Numbered from the stretch's first letter, positions 16,348 through 24,734 are shown. The stretch is 39,624 nt of DNA from Acetobacteraceae bacterium (GCA_947455205.1 CANGNF010000045.1:1-39624); one strand, 5' to 3'. Notes: a model not told the origin generated them from the letters alone. Numbers and translations: made by a program.

Positions 16348-17451
16348 TCAACCCTCCAGCGCATCCAGCACCGCCTGGCCCATCGCCGCGGTCGAGGCGC
16401 GGGCCTGGCCGACGGCGGCGATATCGCCGGTGCGGCAGCGGCCCAGCGCCGTGCCAACAGCCGCCTCCAGCAGGGCAGCATCATCCTCTCGCCCCAACCC
16501 GTGCCGCAGCGCCATCGCCAGGCTGAGGATGGCCCCCAGCGGATTGGCGATGCCTTGGCCGGCGATGTCGGGCGCACTGCCATGCACTGGCTCGAATAGC
16601 GCATGCCGCCGCCCCAGCGCATCCGGCGCGCTGAGCGATGCCGAGGGCAGCATGCCGAGCGAGCCGGTGATCATCGCCGCGCAGTCCGATAGGATGTCGC
16701 CGAAGATGTTGTCGGTGAGGATGACATCGAACTGCCTGGGATTGCGGACCAACTGCATGGCGGCGTTGTCCACGTATTGGTGGCTGAGTTCCACGTCGCG
16801 GTATTCCGCGCGGTGCAGCTTCACCACCTCCTCGCGCCACAACACGCTGCTTTCCAGCACATTGGCCTTGTCCACCGAACACAGCCGGCCGCTGCGGCTG
16901 CGCGCGAGTTCGAAGGCCACGCGGGCGACGCGGATGATCTCGTCGCTGGTGTAGACCTGGGTGTTCACGCCACGGCGCTGGCCATAGGCCAGCGTCTCGA
17001 TCCCGCGCGGCTCGCCGAAGTAGATGCCGCTGGTCAGCTCGCGCACGATGACCATGTCCACGCCGCGTACCACCTCGGGCTTCAGCGTGGAGGCATCCAG
17101 CGTCGCCTCCAGCGCCTTAACCGGGCGCAGGTTGGCGAAGAGGTCCAGCTCCTTGCGCAGGAAGCGCAGCCCGCCGGCGCGCTGCTCGGCGGCGGGGATC
17201 ACGTCGTACTCCGGCCCGCCCGCGGCGCCGAACAGGATGGCATGCGCGCCTTTCAGCGTGGCCAGCGAGACATCCGGCAGCATGCGGCCGGTCGCCTTGT
17301 AGGCCTCGGGGCCATAGGCCGGGTGCGCCACATCCACCTCCAGCCCGCGATGCCGCACGAACCAGGCCAGCACGCGCTCAGCCTCGGCCGTGACTTCACG
17401 GCCGATGCCGCTGCCGGGCAGCACGGCAACCTGCAGGCGGTTGGCGGTCAT
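16348..17451 (-). CDS. leuB: 3-isopropylmalate dehydrogenase
   Basis: LeuB oxidises and decarboxylates 3-isopropylmalate with NAD+, the third leucine-specific step. The 367-residue length is normal. Family signatures are visible: ELTSGIYFGEPRG, VDKANVLESSVLWRE, DNIFGDILSD and EPVHGSAPDIAGQGIANP. The usual N-terminal GDGIGPEV reads GSGIGREV, a notable change. ATG 17451 is chosen because it overlaps the leuD stop (ATGA); the longer open frame is read-through over leuD. Third gene of a leuC-leuD-leuB operon. Confidence 0.92.
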   Translation of the reverse strand: MTANRLQVAVLPGSGIGREVTAEAERVLAWFVRHRGLEVDVAHPAYGPEAYKATGRMLPDVSLATLKGAHAILFGAAGGPEYDVIPAAEQRAGGLRFLRKELDLFANLRPVKALEATLDASTLKPEVVRGVDMVIVRELTSGIYFGEPRGIETLAYGQRRGVNTQVYTSDEIIRVARVAFELARSRSGRLCSVDKANVLESSVLWREEVVKLHRAEYRDVELSHQYVDNAAMQLVRNPRQFDVILTDNIFGDILSDCAAMITGSLGMLPSASLSAPDALGRRHALFEPVHGSAPDIAGQGIANPLGAILSLAMALRHGLGREDDAALLEAAVGTALGRCRTGDIAAVGQARASTAAMGQAVLDALEG

Positions 17452-18080
17452 GGCGTCGTCTCCTTCGTCGGGTAAAGCCAGGGCCGCGCAGCGCGGTCGC
17501 GCGCCTGGTAGGCGCCGATCTCCGGCTCGCGCCTCAGCGTCATCTGCAACTCGTCCAGCCCTTGCAGCAGGGCGGCGCGGCGCGGGGCATCGATACTGAA
17601 GCCACTGCGCGCCCCGCTGGGTGCAACCACCTCGCAGCGCTCCAGGTCCACGGTCACCTCGGCTGTGCCGCCGCTGGCCATCACCTCGGCCGTCAGCGCC
17701 TGTACGGTGGCTTCCGGCAACACCACCGGCAGCATGCCGTTCTGGTAGCAGTTGTTGGCGAAGATCGGCCCGAAGCTGGGTGCGATGACGCAGCGGATGC
17801 CGAAGCCCGCCAGAGCCCAGACCGCCGCCTCGCGCGAACTGCCGCAGGCGAAGTTCGGCCCGCCCAGAATGATGCGCGCGGCACGATAGGGCTGCTGGTT
17901 CAGCACAAAATCCGGTGCCTCGGACCCGTCCGGGCGAAAGCGGCGATTCTCGAAGGCGTAGCGGCCCATCTCCTCGGGCTTCAGGTCGCGCACCCGCTCC
18001 ACGCGGATGATCATGTCGGTGTTGATATCCGGCTCGGGCAGCGGCGCGGCGATGGCGGTCAGCGTGGTGAAGGCTTGCAT
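17448..18080 (-). CDS. leuD: 3-isopropylmalate dehydratase small subunit
   Basis: The 210-residue protein matches LeuD: INTDMIIRVERV near residue 19, then FVLNQQPYRAARIILGGPNF and the swivel-domain signature CGSSREAAVWAL, later NNCYQNG. It pairs with LeuC to isomerise 2-isopropylmalate to 3-isopropylmalate. It lies 3 nt after leuC and overlaps leuB by ATGA, so all three are translated together. Confidence 0.94.
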   Translation of the reverse strand: MQAFTTLTAIAAPLPEPDINTDMIIRVERVRDLKPEEMGRYAFENRRFRPDGSEAPDFVLNQQPYRAARIILGGPNFACGSSREAAVWALAGFGIRCVIAPSFGPIFANNCYQNGMLPVVLPEATVQALTAEVMASGGTAEVTVDLERCEVVAPSGARSGFSIDAPRRAALLQGLDELQMTLRREPEIGAYQARDRAARPWLYPTKETTP

Positions 18081-18083
18081 CGT

Positions 18084-19478
18084 CTACAGGCTCCGCACAT
18101 CGGCGATATGGCCGGTGACGGCCGCCGCCGCCGCCATGGCCGGGCTGGCCAGATGCGTCCGCGCCCCGGGGCCTTGGCGTCCCACGAAGTTCCGGTTGGA
18201 GGTGGAGACGCTGCGTTGGCCGCGCGGCACCGTCTCGCCATTCATCGCCAGGCACATCGAGCAACCGGGCTCGCGCCACTCGAACCCGGCGTCGCGGAAC
18301 ACGCGGTCCAGCCCCTCGGCCTCTGCCGCACGCTTCACGGCTTCCGAACCCGGCACCACCCAGGCGGTTACGCCAGGCGCCACGCGGCGGCCACGCGCCA
18401 CGGCGGCGGCCGCCTGCAGATCCGACAGCCGCGAATTGGTGCAGCTGCCGATGAATACCCAGTCCACCGGCGTTTCCGTCAGCGCTGTGCCCGGCACCAG
18501 GCCCATGTAGTCCAGCGCGTCCAGCATGGCCTGGCGTTTCACCAAGTCGGGCTCGGCGGCCGGATCGGGCACGCGCTGGTCCACCGCAGCCACCTGCTCG
18601 GGGTTGGTGCCCCAGGTGATCTGCGGTGCCACCGCGGCCATGTCGATCACCACCTCGCGGTCGAACACCGCGTCATCGTCGGTCGGCAGGCCGCGCCAGT
18701 ATGCCAGCGCAGCGTCCCATTCGGCGCCAGCCGGCGCATAGCGGCGGCCGTGCAGGTATTCGTAGGTGGTCTCGTCCGGCGCGATCAGGCCGATCTTGGC
18801 GCCGAGCTCGATCGAGAGGTTGCACAGCGTCAGCCGCTCCTCCACCGAAAGCGCCCGCACAGCCGCGCCGGCATATTCCACCGCGTAGCCGACACCGCCG
18901 GCGGCGCGGACATGGCCAATCAGGTGCAGCACCATGTCCTTCGCCGTCACGCCCGGGCCGCGCTCCCCCTCGAAGCGCACGCGCATACGCTTGGGCTTGC
19001 GCTGCACTAACGTCTGCGTCGCCAGCACATGCAGCAACTCGGTCGCGCCGATGCCGAAGGCGATGGCGCCCAGCCCGCCATGGGTGCAGGTGTGGCTGTC
19101 GCCGCAGACGATCAGGCTGCCCGGTAGGCTGATGCCCTGTTCGGGCGCGATGACATGGATGATGCCCTGGCCCGGCTCACCGACATCGAACAACCGAATG
19201 CCGGCCTTGGCCGCGTATTCGCGCAGCACGGTGATGCGGGCGGTGAAGGGCGTGCTGGTCTCGCGCGTGCGGCCCGGCGTTGTGGGGATGACGTGGTCGA
19301 TGGTGGCGAAGCTGAGGTCCGGATTGCGCACCGCCATGCCGCGCGCGGCCAGCTGCTTCAGGCTGGCGCCGCCACCATCATGCAGCAGGTGCCGGCTGAC
19401 ATGCAGCAGCGCGTAGCCGTCGCCGAGGTCGCTGACGACATGCGCCGCCCAGATCTTGTCGAACAGCGTGCTGCCCAT
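18084..19478 (-). CDS. leuC: 3-isopropylmalate dehydratase large subunit
   Basis: At 464 residues this is the normal LeuC length. The three [4Fe-4S] ligands are C346 (SCTNSR), C406 and C409 (CSMC), at nearly the E. coli positions. Other signatures are CGDSHTCTHGGLGAIAFGIG and the C-terminal SNRNFVGRQG. ATG 19478 has GGGAGGG a few bases upstream, so the longer frame to 19808 is rejected. It is the first gene of the leuCDB operon, divergent from the Bug-family gene with 115 bp between the starts; this gap must hold both promoters. Confidence 0.95.
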   Translation of the reverse strand: MGSTLFDKIWAAHVVSDLGDGYALLHVSRHLLHDGGGASLKQLAARGMAVRNPDLSFATIDHVIPTTPGRTRETSTPFTARITVLREYAAKAGIRLFDVGEPGQGIIHVIAPEQGISLPGSLIVCGDSHTCTHGGLGAIAFGIGATELLHVLATQTLVQRKPKRMRVRFEGERGPGVTAKDMVLHLIGHVRAAGGVGYAVEYAGAAVRALSVEERLTLCNLSIELGAKIGLIAPDETTYEYLHGRRYAPAGAEWDAALAYWRGLPTDDDAVFDREVVIDMAAVAPQITWGTNPEQVAAVDQRVPDPAAEPDLVKRQAMLDALDYMGLVPGTALTETPVDWVFIGSCTNSRLSDLQAAAAVARGRRVAPGVTAWVVPGSEAVKRAAEAEGLDRVFRDAGFEWREPGCSMCLAMNGETVPRGQRSVSTSNRNFVGRQGPGARTHLASPAMAAAAAVTGHIADVRSL

Positions 19479-19593
19479 GTGGTGCCCTCCCGTTGCCGCA
19501 TCATGCGCCTTCCATCGGGCGGCGCTAGGGGGCCGACGCTTGACCGCGCCCGCCCCGCGGCCGCAGCCTGAGCAGGAAAAATGGGAGGCAGGG

Positions 19594-20550
19594 ATGACGT
19601 TCACCCGTCGCGCGGCACTGCTGGCCACAGGGCTGGCGATTCCCGCCGCCCGCGCCGCCACCTGGCCAGAGCGGCCGGTGCGCATCATCTGCCCTTTCGG
19701 TGCCGGTGGTGCCGGGGATGCCATCGCCCGCCTGGTGCAGCCACGCATGGCGGAAGCGCTGGGCCAGCCGGTCATCGTGGAAAACCGCAGCGGCGCGGGC
19801 GGCACCATCGGCGCGATGGCGGTCGCGCAAGCCCCGGCCGATGGCTACACGGTGCTGGAGGACAGCGCCAACCACGCCGTCTCCAACCTGCTGTTCAAGC
19901 TGCCGGTGGACTACGCCACGGCCTTCGCTCCGGTCGGGCTGCTGACAATCCAGCCCTATGTCTGGTGCGTGGCCAGCGCCGATCCGTCGCGCGACGTGGC
20001 CGACTACGTCGCGCGTATGCGCGGGAGGGCCAACGCCATCACCTTCGGCACGCCGGGCAGCGGCAGCACCGGGCATATTGCCGGCGAGGCCATGCGCCAG
20101 GCGACCGGCCTACGCCTGGAGCACATTCCCTACCGCAGCGGCGCCGAGGCGGCACGGGACCTGGCCACCGGCGCGCTGGATGCCGCCTGTATCACACTGG
20201 CGTCCGCCGCCCCGGTGGTGCAGTCGGGGCGGTTCCGCGTTCTGGCGCAGACCGGTGCACGGCGATCCGGCGTGGCGGCGGATATCCCGACCTTTGCCGA
20301 AGCCGGCTTCGCCTGCGATGTCACCAGCTGGACCGGGCTGTTCGTACCTGCCGCCGTGCCACAGGCGGCCATCCTTCGGCTCAACGCGGCGCTGCGCCAC
20401 GCGCTGGGCCACGCGGCCACCCGCCAGGCCCTCGTCGGCGCCGGGTTCGAACCCGCAGGGAGCAGCGTCGAGCAGTTCGCGCAACTGGTGGAACGGGACC
20501 GCGGCGCGCTCGGGCGCGTCGTGCGGGCCGGCGGCATGGCGGTGAACTGA
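19594..20550 (+). CDS. Bug/TctC-family tripartite tricarboxylate-type binding protein
   Basis: The 318-residue protein begins with a secretion signal (TRRAALLATGLAIPAARA; the RR suggests Tat export) and continues with the Bug-family start WPERPVRIICPFGAGGAGDA, then ENRSGAGGTIG and later TFGTPGSGSTGH and EHIPYRSG. These periplasmic proteins bind carboxylates or other small organics; no TctAB transporter genes are nearby, as is common for this expanded family. GGAGG at 19584-19588 is 5 nt before ATG 19594. The ligand cannot be predicted. Confidence 0.9.
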   Translation: MTFTRRAALLATGLAIPAARAATWPERPVRIICPFGAGGAGDAIARLVQPRMAEALGQPVIVENRSGAGGTIGAMAVAQAPADGYTVLEDSANHAVSNLLFKLPVDYATAFAPVGLLTIQPYVWCVASADPSRDVADYVARMRGRANAITFGTPGSGSTGHIAGEAMRQATGLRLEHIPYRSGAEAARDLATGALDAACITLASAAPVVQSGRFRVLAQTGARRSGVAADIPTFAEAGFACDVTSWTGLFVPAAVPQAAILRLNAALRHALGHAATRQALVGAGFEPAGSSVEQFAQLVERDRGALGRVVRAGGMAVN

Positions 20551-21001
20551 CCGGCCCGCGAGCCGACGAACGGGGGTAAGAAGCAGTTTCATGGATTAAG
20601 AGGGGGGGGGGGTAACCAGTCAAAGAACTGGGGCACCCGATGCGTCGTGCCGGAGCTGTACCCTGCCAACGTGCATCATAAATACCGTCGTAGCGCCTCC
20701 CAAAGCCCGCCCGGACCCAGTTATGGTCGTTAAGCAAGGCGACAGCGGCCCTGACCGCGTCGCGCTAACCCATTGATTTATGATGGTGACCCGGCTGGCG
20801 AGCATGCCGCCCTACGCGGTCCTGTCGGTTCACCAGCGGTCGGTCGACAGCACGCCGCAGCTGCGCGGCATGAAGCTGATGCCGGAGGCCATGCTGATCG
20901 TCAGGGGCACCGCCCATGGTCACGGCCTCGGCCATCAGTTTCCGATGTCCCTCGCCTATCGCCTCGCCCAGCATTCGCCAGCTACCCATCCGGCCATGGG
21001 G
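20551..21001. other. 450-bp gap with a G-tract and possible remnant coding
   Basis: A run of about a dozen G occurs near 20602-20612, unusual even in this DNA and prone to length variation. On the minus strand about 20570-20765 reads DAVRAAVALLNDHNWVRAG, faintly like C-termini of element replication proteins, but it has no start or start site and may be chance. No intact gene is supported. Confidence 0.4.
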
Positions 21002-21075
21002 GCTGGCGTAGCTCAGTCGGATAGAGCGGTGGGTTTCTAACCCATAGGTCGGGGGTTCGATCCCTCCCGCCAGCA
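21002..21075 (+). tRNA. tRNA-Arg(TCT)
   Basis: A full cloverleaf can be drawn: acceptor GCTGGCG/CGCCAGC, D-stem GCTC/GAGC, anticodon stem GTGGG/CCCAT with loop TTTCTAA (anticodon TCT, U33 present), variable AGGTC, T-arm GGGGG-TTCGATC-CCTCC, discriminator A. It decodes AGA, rare in this GC-rich genome. Confidence 0.93.
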
Positions 21076-21109
21076 CCGGCTCGCATCCTGCCTACCCGCG
21101 ACGACTGGC

Positions 21110-21181
21110 GCCGGCGTAGCTCAGCGGCAGAGCGGTGCGCCTCCATCGCACAGGTCGGGAGTTCGATCCTCCCCGCCGGCT
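21110..21181 (+). tRNA. tRNA-Gly(TCC)-like gene with aberrant position 33
   Basis: Cloverleaf: acceptor GCCGGCG/CGCCGGC, D-arm GCTC/GAGC, anticodon stem GTGCG/CGCAC (perfect), loop CCTCCAT, T-arm GGGAG-TTCGATC-CTCCC, discriminator T. The anticodon by position is TCC (Gly), consistent with the U73 discriminator usual for bacterial tRNA-Gly. Position 33, almost always U, is C, and 38 is T. It lies 34 bp after tRNA-Arg. It may be a specialised, weak or decaying tRNA. Confidence 0.75.
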
Positions 21182-21195
21182 ACGGTCTTCGCCGA

Positions 21196-21603
21196 TCAGA
21201 CCGCCAGCGCCAGACGCCAGCCAACAGCGCTGTCGGCATGCCCGGGTGTCGGAAACAGGCGGCAGAGGTGAGCCAGGAGCCGCATCATCATCGGTCGTCT
21301 TCCCGCATCTCCGGCCCATGTGGGCACGCCCGGTTTATCGCCGTCCACGCCGCGCTTCCGGTCGTGTGCCGCCACGGCCTCAGGGAAAACCACCTCGATG
21401 AACCGATGGCTCCACAGCACCGCCATAACGGCCAAGTGGCGCGACGTCGGCAGCTTGCCGGCCAGCCAGCGCTGGGCCACGGGTATGGACGCCTCGAAGT
21501 CGCGCGCGATCAGTTTGGCGCGGTGCGCAGGGTAGATCGTCCGCAAAAGAACGGCGACGCGCTCGCCGGCTATCGTCGCGTGATGGTTCTTGCTGGTCGC
21601 CAA
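21196..21603 (-). CDS. small helix-turn-helix protein, second copy of the family at 8118
   Basis: The start is TTG at 21603, fixed by AGGAGG (complement of 21612-21617) 8 nt upstream. The 135-residue protein shares GERVAVLLR, RAKLIARDF, RWLAGKLP and IEVVFPEA with the gene at 8118, so the HTH domain is residues about 13-64. The remaining half is poorly conserved and low in structure. It lies antisense between two tRNA genes in a decay zone. A regulator of a mobile element is inferred from the sister copy's neighbours. Confidence 0.65.
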   Translation of the reverse strand: MATSKNHHATIAGERVAVLLRTIYPAHRAKLIARDFEASIPVAQRWLAGKLPTSRHLAVMAVLWSHRFIEVVFPEAVAAHDRKRGVDGDKPGVPTWAGDAGRRPMMMRLLAHLCRLFPTPGHADSAVGWRLALAV

Positions 21604-21662
21604 ATCGGCGTCCTCCTGGCTATTTGCCCGCAGGCAGGAACGGCTTCGCCTGCGGGTTTATT

Positions 21663-21735
21663 GCTGGCGAAGCTCAGTCGGTAGAGCAAGCCCCTTGTAG
21701 CGGTTAGGTCGTCGGTTCGAGCCCGGCCGCCAGCT
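21663..21735 (+). tRNA. degenerate tRNA-Thr(TGT)-like gene
   Basis: Acceptor GCTGGCG/CGCCAGC and D-arm GCTC/GAGC are sound. Anticodon loop CTTGTAG gives TGT (Thr) with U33. But position 8 is A instead of the near-universal U, the anticodon stem AGCCC/CGGTT has a C-C mismatch and a G-T pair, and the discriminator is T where Thr tRNAs have A or another purine. It shares acceptor and variable-loop sequence with the tRNA-Arg at 21002. Probably a pseudo-tRNA, possibly a specialised one. Confidence 0.6.
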
Positions 21736-21769
21736 TCGATCACGCCAGGCGCGGGCCTTGGTAGCGGAT

Positions 21770-22143
21770 GAGCCCGCCGTCCTGCCGTTGCGGGTATGGA
21801 ACTCGTCCTCGCCGGGTGCCTGGGCGCGGTCCACGTAGGCGTCGAAGATCGCCGCTCGCATGCCGGTGATGGTCCAGCCCAGCGCGGCGGCCAGGGCCAG
21901 GATCCGGCCGCTGGCGCCGGCGGCAGTATTGGTTAGGCCTGCAGCCGGCGGCACCGCCAGTATAGCCACCAGCGCCACCACGGCGCGTGGCGGCTGGCGG
22001 GCGCCCTGGGTCATGCGGCGCAGCACGGGGGCGAATTCGGCGCGCAGCAGGCGGTCCAGCAGCGCCTGCACCACCCTCAGCACCGCAACCGCCGCCAGGG
22101 GGGGCGCGAGCCAAATTATGGCGGTCGCGAGCAGAGCGACAGG
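21770..22143 (-). pseudogene. MscS-type mechanosensitive channel fragment
   Basis: The minus strand is open below a stop at 22146 and reads LLATAIIWLAPPLAAVAVLR, then QALLDRLLRAEFAPVLRRMTQ and VVALVAILAVPPAAG, two hydrophobic segments around a basic linker as in the transmembrane part of MscS-family proteins. No start codon or Shine-Dalgarno lies at the front, and the pore and beta domains are absent. The far end runs into the tRNA-Thr-like gene. Family assignment is tentative. Confidence 0.4.
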
Positions 22144-22283
22144 TTATGTATGCGGTGTTCCTTCGGGCGGTGATGCCCGGGGAACTCGGCGCCATGGCAT
22201 AGGCTGCCACCGTCATCGTCTGGCGCCACGTCTTCACAATCCCGTGTGACCAGGAGATGCTGCCACCTGGGCAGGAGGCTACG

Positions 22284-23438
22284 ATGGCGAGGCTTGGCGT
22301 CTTTGTGTTGGTAGCGCTTCTATCCGCGGCCTGCGTCAGCAGCCCTGCGGAGCAGGAGCGAGCGCTGAAGCGCGGCGCTGACCTCTACATCGCGCAAGAC
22401 TACACTGGCGCCATGCAGGTATTCCGCCCGCTGGCGGAGCAGGGAAACGCCAAGGCACGGCACATGGTGGGCTACCTTTACGAGAATGGCATGGGTGTTT
22501 CGAGCGACCTGGCCGAGGCAGCGCGGTGGTATGGCCTGGCAGCTGATCAGGGCGACGCCGAAAGCCAATTCGCCTTGGGCTATATGCATCACTACGGGCG
22601 CGGCGTTCCGCAGGACTACCAGGCGGCCGCCCGGCTGTACCGGGCGGCCGCCGAAAGCGGATACGCCCTGGCCCAGGCCAACTATGGCTTCCTGCTGGCG
22701 CTCGGTCGCGGCGTACCGCGGGACGACCGCGAAGCGGTACGCCAGTTCCAGCTGAGCGCCGCCCAGGGTGAAGCGCAGGGCCGTAACAACCTGGGCACCA
22801 TGCTGCGCGATGGGCGCGGCGTAGCGCGCAACGACGCCGAGGCGCTCCGACTGTATCGCCTCGCAGCCGGCCAGGGCTATGCGCTTGCTCTCAACAACCT
22901 TGGCCAGATGCTGGAAGCCGGCCGCGGCGCCGCCCCTGACCGCGCCGAGGCGTTGCGGCTCTATCGGTTGGCCGCCGAGAAAGGCGAGGCCGCCGCGCGG
23001 GCCAACCTGCAGCGCCTGCAGACGACGACCGCTCAGCAGACCAGCGGTAACAGCGAGGTACAGCTGAAACGCAGCGCCGGCACCTTAACCGTCGCCGCAT
23101 TGATCAACGGCGCCCTGACCCTGGATTTCACCCTGGACAGCGGAGCCAGCGACGTTTCGGTACCAGCCGATGTGTTGCTGACACTGATGCGCACTGGGAC
23201 GGTGCGTGAGGAGGACTTCCTTGGCCAGCGCTCCTATCGGCTGGCGGACGGCACCGTCGTGCCTTCCCACACCTTTCGTATCCGCAGCCTGCGGGTCGGG
23301 GAGCGGGTGGTGCTCAATGTGACGGCCTCGGTCAGCGACGTGCGTGGCCCCCTGCTGCTCGGGCAGAGCTTCCTCGGCCGATTTCGTTCCTGGTCGGTGG
23401 ACAACCAGCGCCAGATGCTGTTGCTGAGCGAGCAGTAG
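22284..23438 (+). CDS. Sel1-repeat lipoprotein with C-terminal retropepsin-like domain
   Basis: ATG 22284 is 5 nt after AGGAGG (22273-22278). The 384-residue protein starts with a lipoprotein signal ending LLSAAC (lipidated C17). Residues about 25-250 are about six Sel1-like repeats (A...LGYMHHYGRGVPQDY, A...GTMLRDGRGVARND). Residues about 265-384 form a retroviral-aspartyl-protease-like domain with LDSGAS (D285) and the second-lobe GPLLLGQSFLGRF. So a periplasmic, membrane-tethered protein that may combine partner binding with proteolysis. The single-lobe protease would have to dimerise. The substrate is unknown. Confidence 0.82.
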   Translation: MARLGVFVLVALLSAACVSSPAEQERALKRGADLYIAQDYTGAMQVFRPLAEQGNAKARHMVGYLYENGMGVSSDLAEAARWYGLAADQGDAESQFALGYMHHYGRGVPQDYQAAARLYRAAAESGYALAQANYGFLLALGRGVPRDDREAVRQFQLSAAQGEAQGRNNLGTMLRDGRGVARNDAEALRLYRLAAGQGYALALNNLGQMLEAGRGAAPDRAEALRLYRLAAEKGEAAARANLQRLQTTTAQQTSGNSEVQLKRSAGTLTVAALINGALTLDFTLDSGASDVSVPADVLLTLMRTGTVREEDFLGQRSYRLADGTVVPSHTFRIRSLRVGERVVLNVTASVSDVRGPLLLGQSFLGRFRSWSVDNQRQMLLLSEQ

Positions 23439-23447
23439 GGTGACGGT

Positions 23448-23815
23448 TCAGCCGCAATAAGCCAGCATCGCCGCTGCCAGGTGCTCGCCGGCCCAGCCGA
23501 CGCTTTTGAACGCCGTAACCTCAGCGGGGTAGGTGCGGCCCGGCGCTTCACCGCGGCACAGGTCGGCCGCGTTGTGGTCGGGGCCGAAGGCGCCTGCCGC
23601 CATGGCCTCAACGATATCGTCCGCTTCAGCCAGACAGGGCAAGTGTCAACCACCAGCCGAGCACGAGCGAGCAGGGCGGCATCGGCCTCGCGCATCGTCG
23701 GGCGGAAGGCGCCGACCAGTTCCATATGGGTGCCGGACGAGACGTAGGCGCCAAGGATCAACGGTGTCTGCTCCAGGGTTGCTTCGCGCCCGCTCTCGAG
23801 GGCAAAGAAGGCATC
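23448..23815 (-). pseudogene. ornithine cyclodeaminase / mu-crystallin family, C-terminal fragment with frameshift
   Basis: Reading down the minus strand, one frame gives SSGTHMELVGAFRPTMREAD, then LLARARLVVDT, the hallmark of the family's NAD-binding half. At about 23640 the sense moves to another frame: AEADDIVEAMAAGAFGPDHN, RGEAPGR and FKSVGWAGEHLAAAML to a stop at 23448. The first two thirds of the protein are absent. At least one frameshift and a large 5' deletion are needed, so it is a dead gene. Confidence 0.72.
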
Positions 23816-23943
23816 CGATCAGAGACCGCCTACCGCCGCTTTCCGCCCTGTGCAGAAATTCGAGTTATCGCCGATGTCATAATCTGACGTTGGTCATGCT
23901 AAGTTGCCGGCAAGGTTGTCAGTACCCAATGCGCAAGGTTGCC

Positions 23944-24591
23944 ATGGCCCATCCTGGCCGGCCCGATGTCGACTGGCTCCAGGTTCAGGCCGATTTCGAA
24001 GTCGGGCTGTCCTCGGTTCGCGCCCTCGGCCTGAAGTACGGCGTGAGCCACGAGGCTATCCGGAAAAGGGCGCGCAGGGAGGGCTGGAAACCGACGCTCC
24101 GCCCGGCCGCCGCCCAGGCAACCAGCATCGCCCTTCAGCATGCCCCCGACGGCGCCTGTGGCACCCAGGCGCGGCCGGCTCCGATGGTGATGGCCATATC
24201 GGCCCTGCCGGCCCCAGAGGCTGCCCAGGCGGTCCAGGCCGCCGCTGCAACCCAGGTGGAGGTGATCCGCCAGCACCGGCGCGCCATCGCCCGTGACCTG
24301 AGCATGTGCGACGGCCTGATGGGCTACCTCAAGCTCGCGGTACAGACTAACCCGCCCGACACCGTGTTGCAGGTCGACGGGTTGGCCGAGACGTTCGAGA
24401 AGCTGGTGCGGTGCCGCGAACGGCTGGTGCGGATGGAGCGAGTCGCCTTCGACCTCAACGGTACCGAGGGGAGCGAGCGCGAAGACGGCCTGAAGCTGAC
24501 CGAGGAACAGCAGGAGGCGCTGCGGGCTGCCCTGGTGGCGCGGGTTCGTCACCGGCTCGAACAGGAGCGCGTCGGTGTCCTGACCGGGTAG
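23944..24591 (+). CDS. phage terminase small-subunit-like protein
   Basis: The 215-residue protein opens with a helix-turn-helix of the type found in phage small terminases: DWLQVQADFEVGLSSVRALG, KYGVSHEAIRKRARREGW. Residues about 45-105 are Ala/Pro-rich and about 95-145 helical (VEVIRQHRRAIARDLSM). ATG 23944 is preferred for this family; ATG 23929 is possible. No large subunit, portal or capsid genes follow; tRNA-Thr(CGT) lies 72 bp on. It is probably a lone prophage remnant or a domesticated DNA-binding protein. Confidence 0.62.
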   Translation: MAHPGRPDVDWLQVQADFEVGLSSVRALGLKYGVSHEAIRKRARREGWKPTLRPAAAQATSIALQHAPDGACGTQARPAPMVMAISALPAPEAAQAVQAAAATQVEVIRQHRRAIARDLSMCDGLMGYLKLAVQTNPPDTVLQVDGLAETFEKLVRCRERLVRMERVAFDLNGTEGSEREDGLKLTEEQQEALRAALVARVRHRLEQERVGVLTG

Positions 24592-24625
24592 GTGAGGTTG
24601 CCTTGGGAAGGGTGCGGCGGCTTTT

Positions 24626-24647
24626 TGTGCCCCCGATGTGCCCCCGC
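24626..24647 (+). repeat. 11-bp tandem repeat beside tRNA-Thr
   Basis: TGTGCCCCCGA (24626-24636) is followed directly by TGTGCCCCCGC (24637-24647), preceded by a run of five T. It lies 16 bp before the 3' end of a tRNA gene, a common phage attachment position. Attachment-site status is a guess. Confidence 0.5.
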
Positions 24648-24662
24648 TGGGGGGGGAAGTGG

Positions 24663-24734
<72 letters not shown>

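Noticed and set aside
20765..21076. Overlapping frames on both strands before and across tRNA-Arg
   Set aside because: They run into the tRNA gene; phrases such as GGIEPPTYGLETH are typical antisense-tRNA artefacts.
21110..21181. Reading the second tRNA as tRNA-Trp(CCA) so that U33 is restored
   Set aside because: This requires shifting the anticodon stem, which introduces a mismatch and breaks the standard 26-27 and variable-loop spacing; the Gly(TCC) fold is perfect apart from C33.
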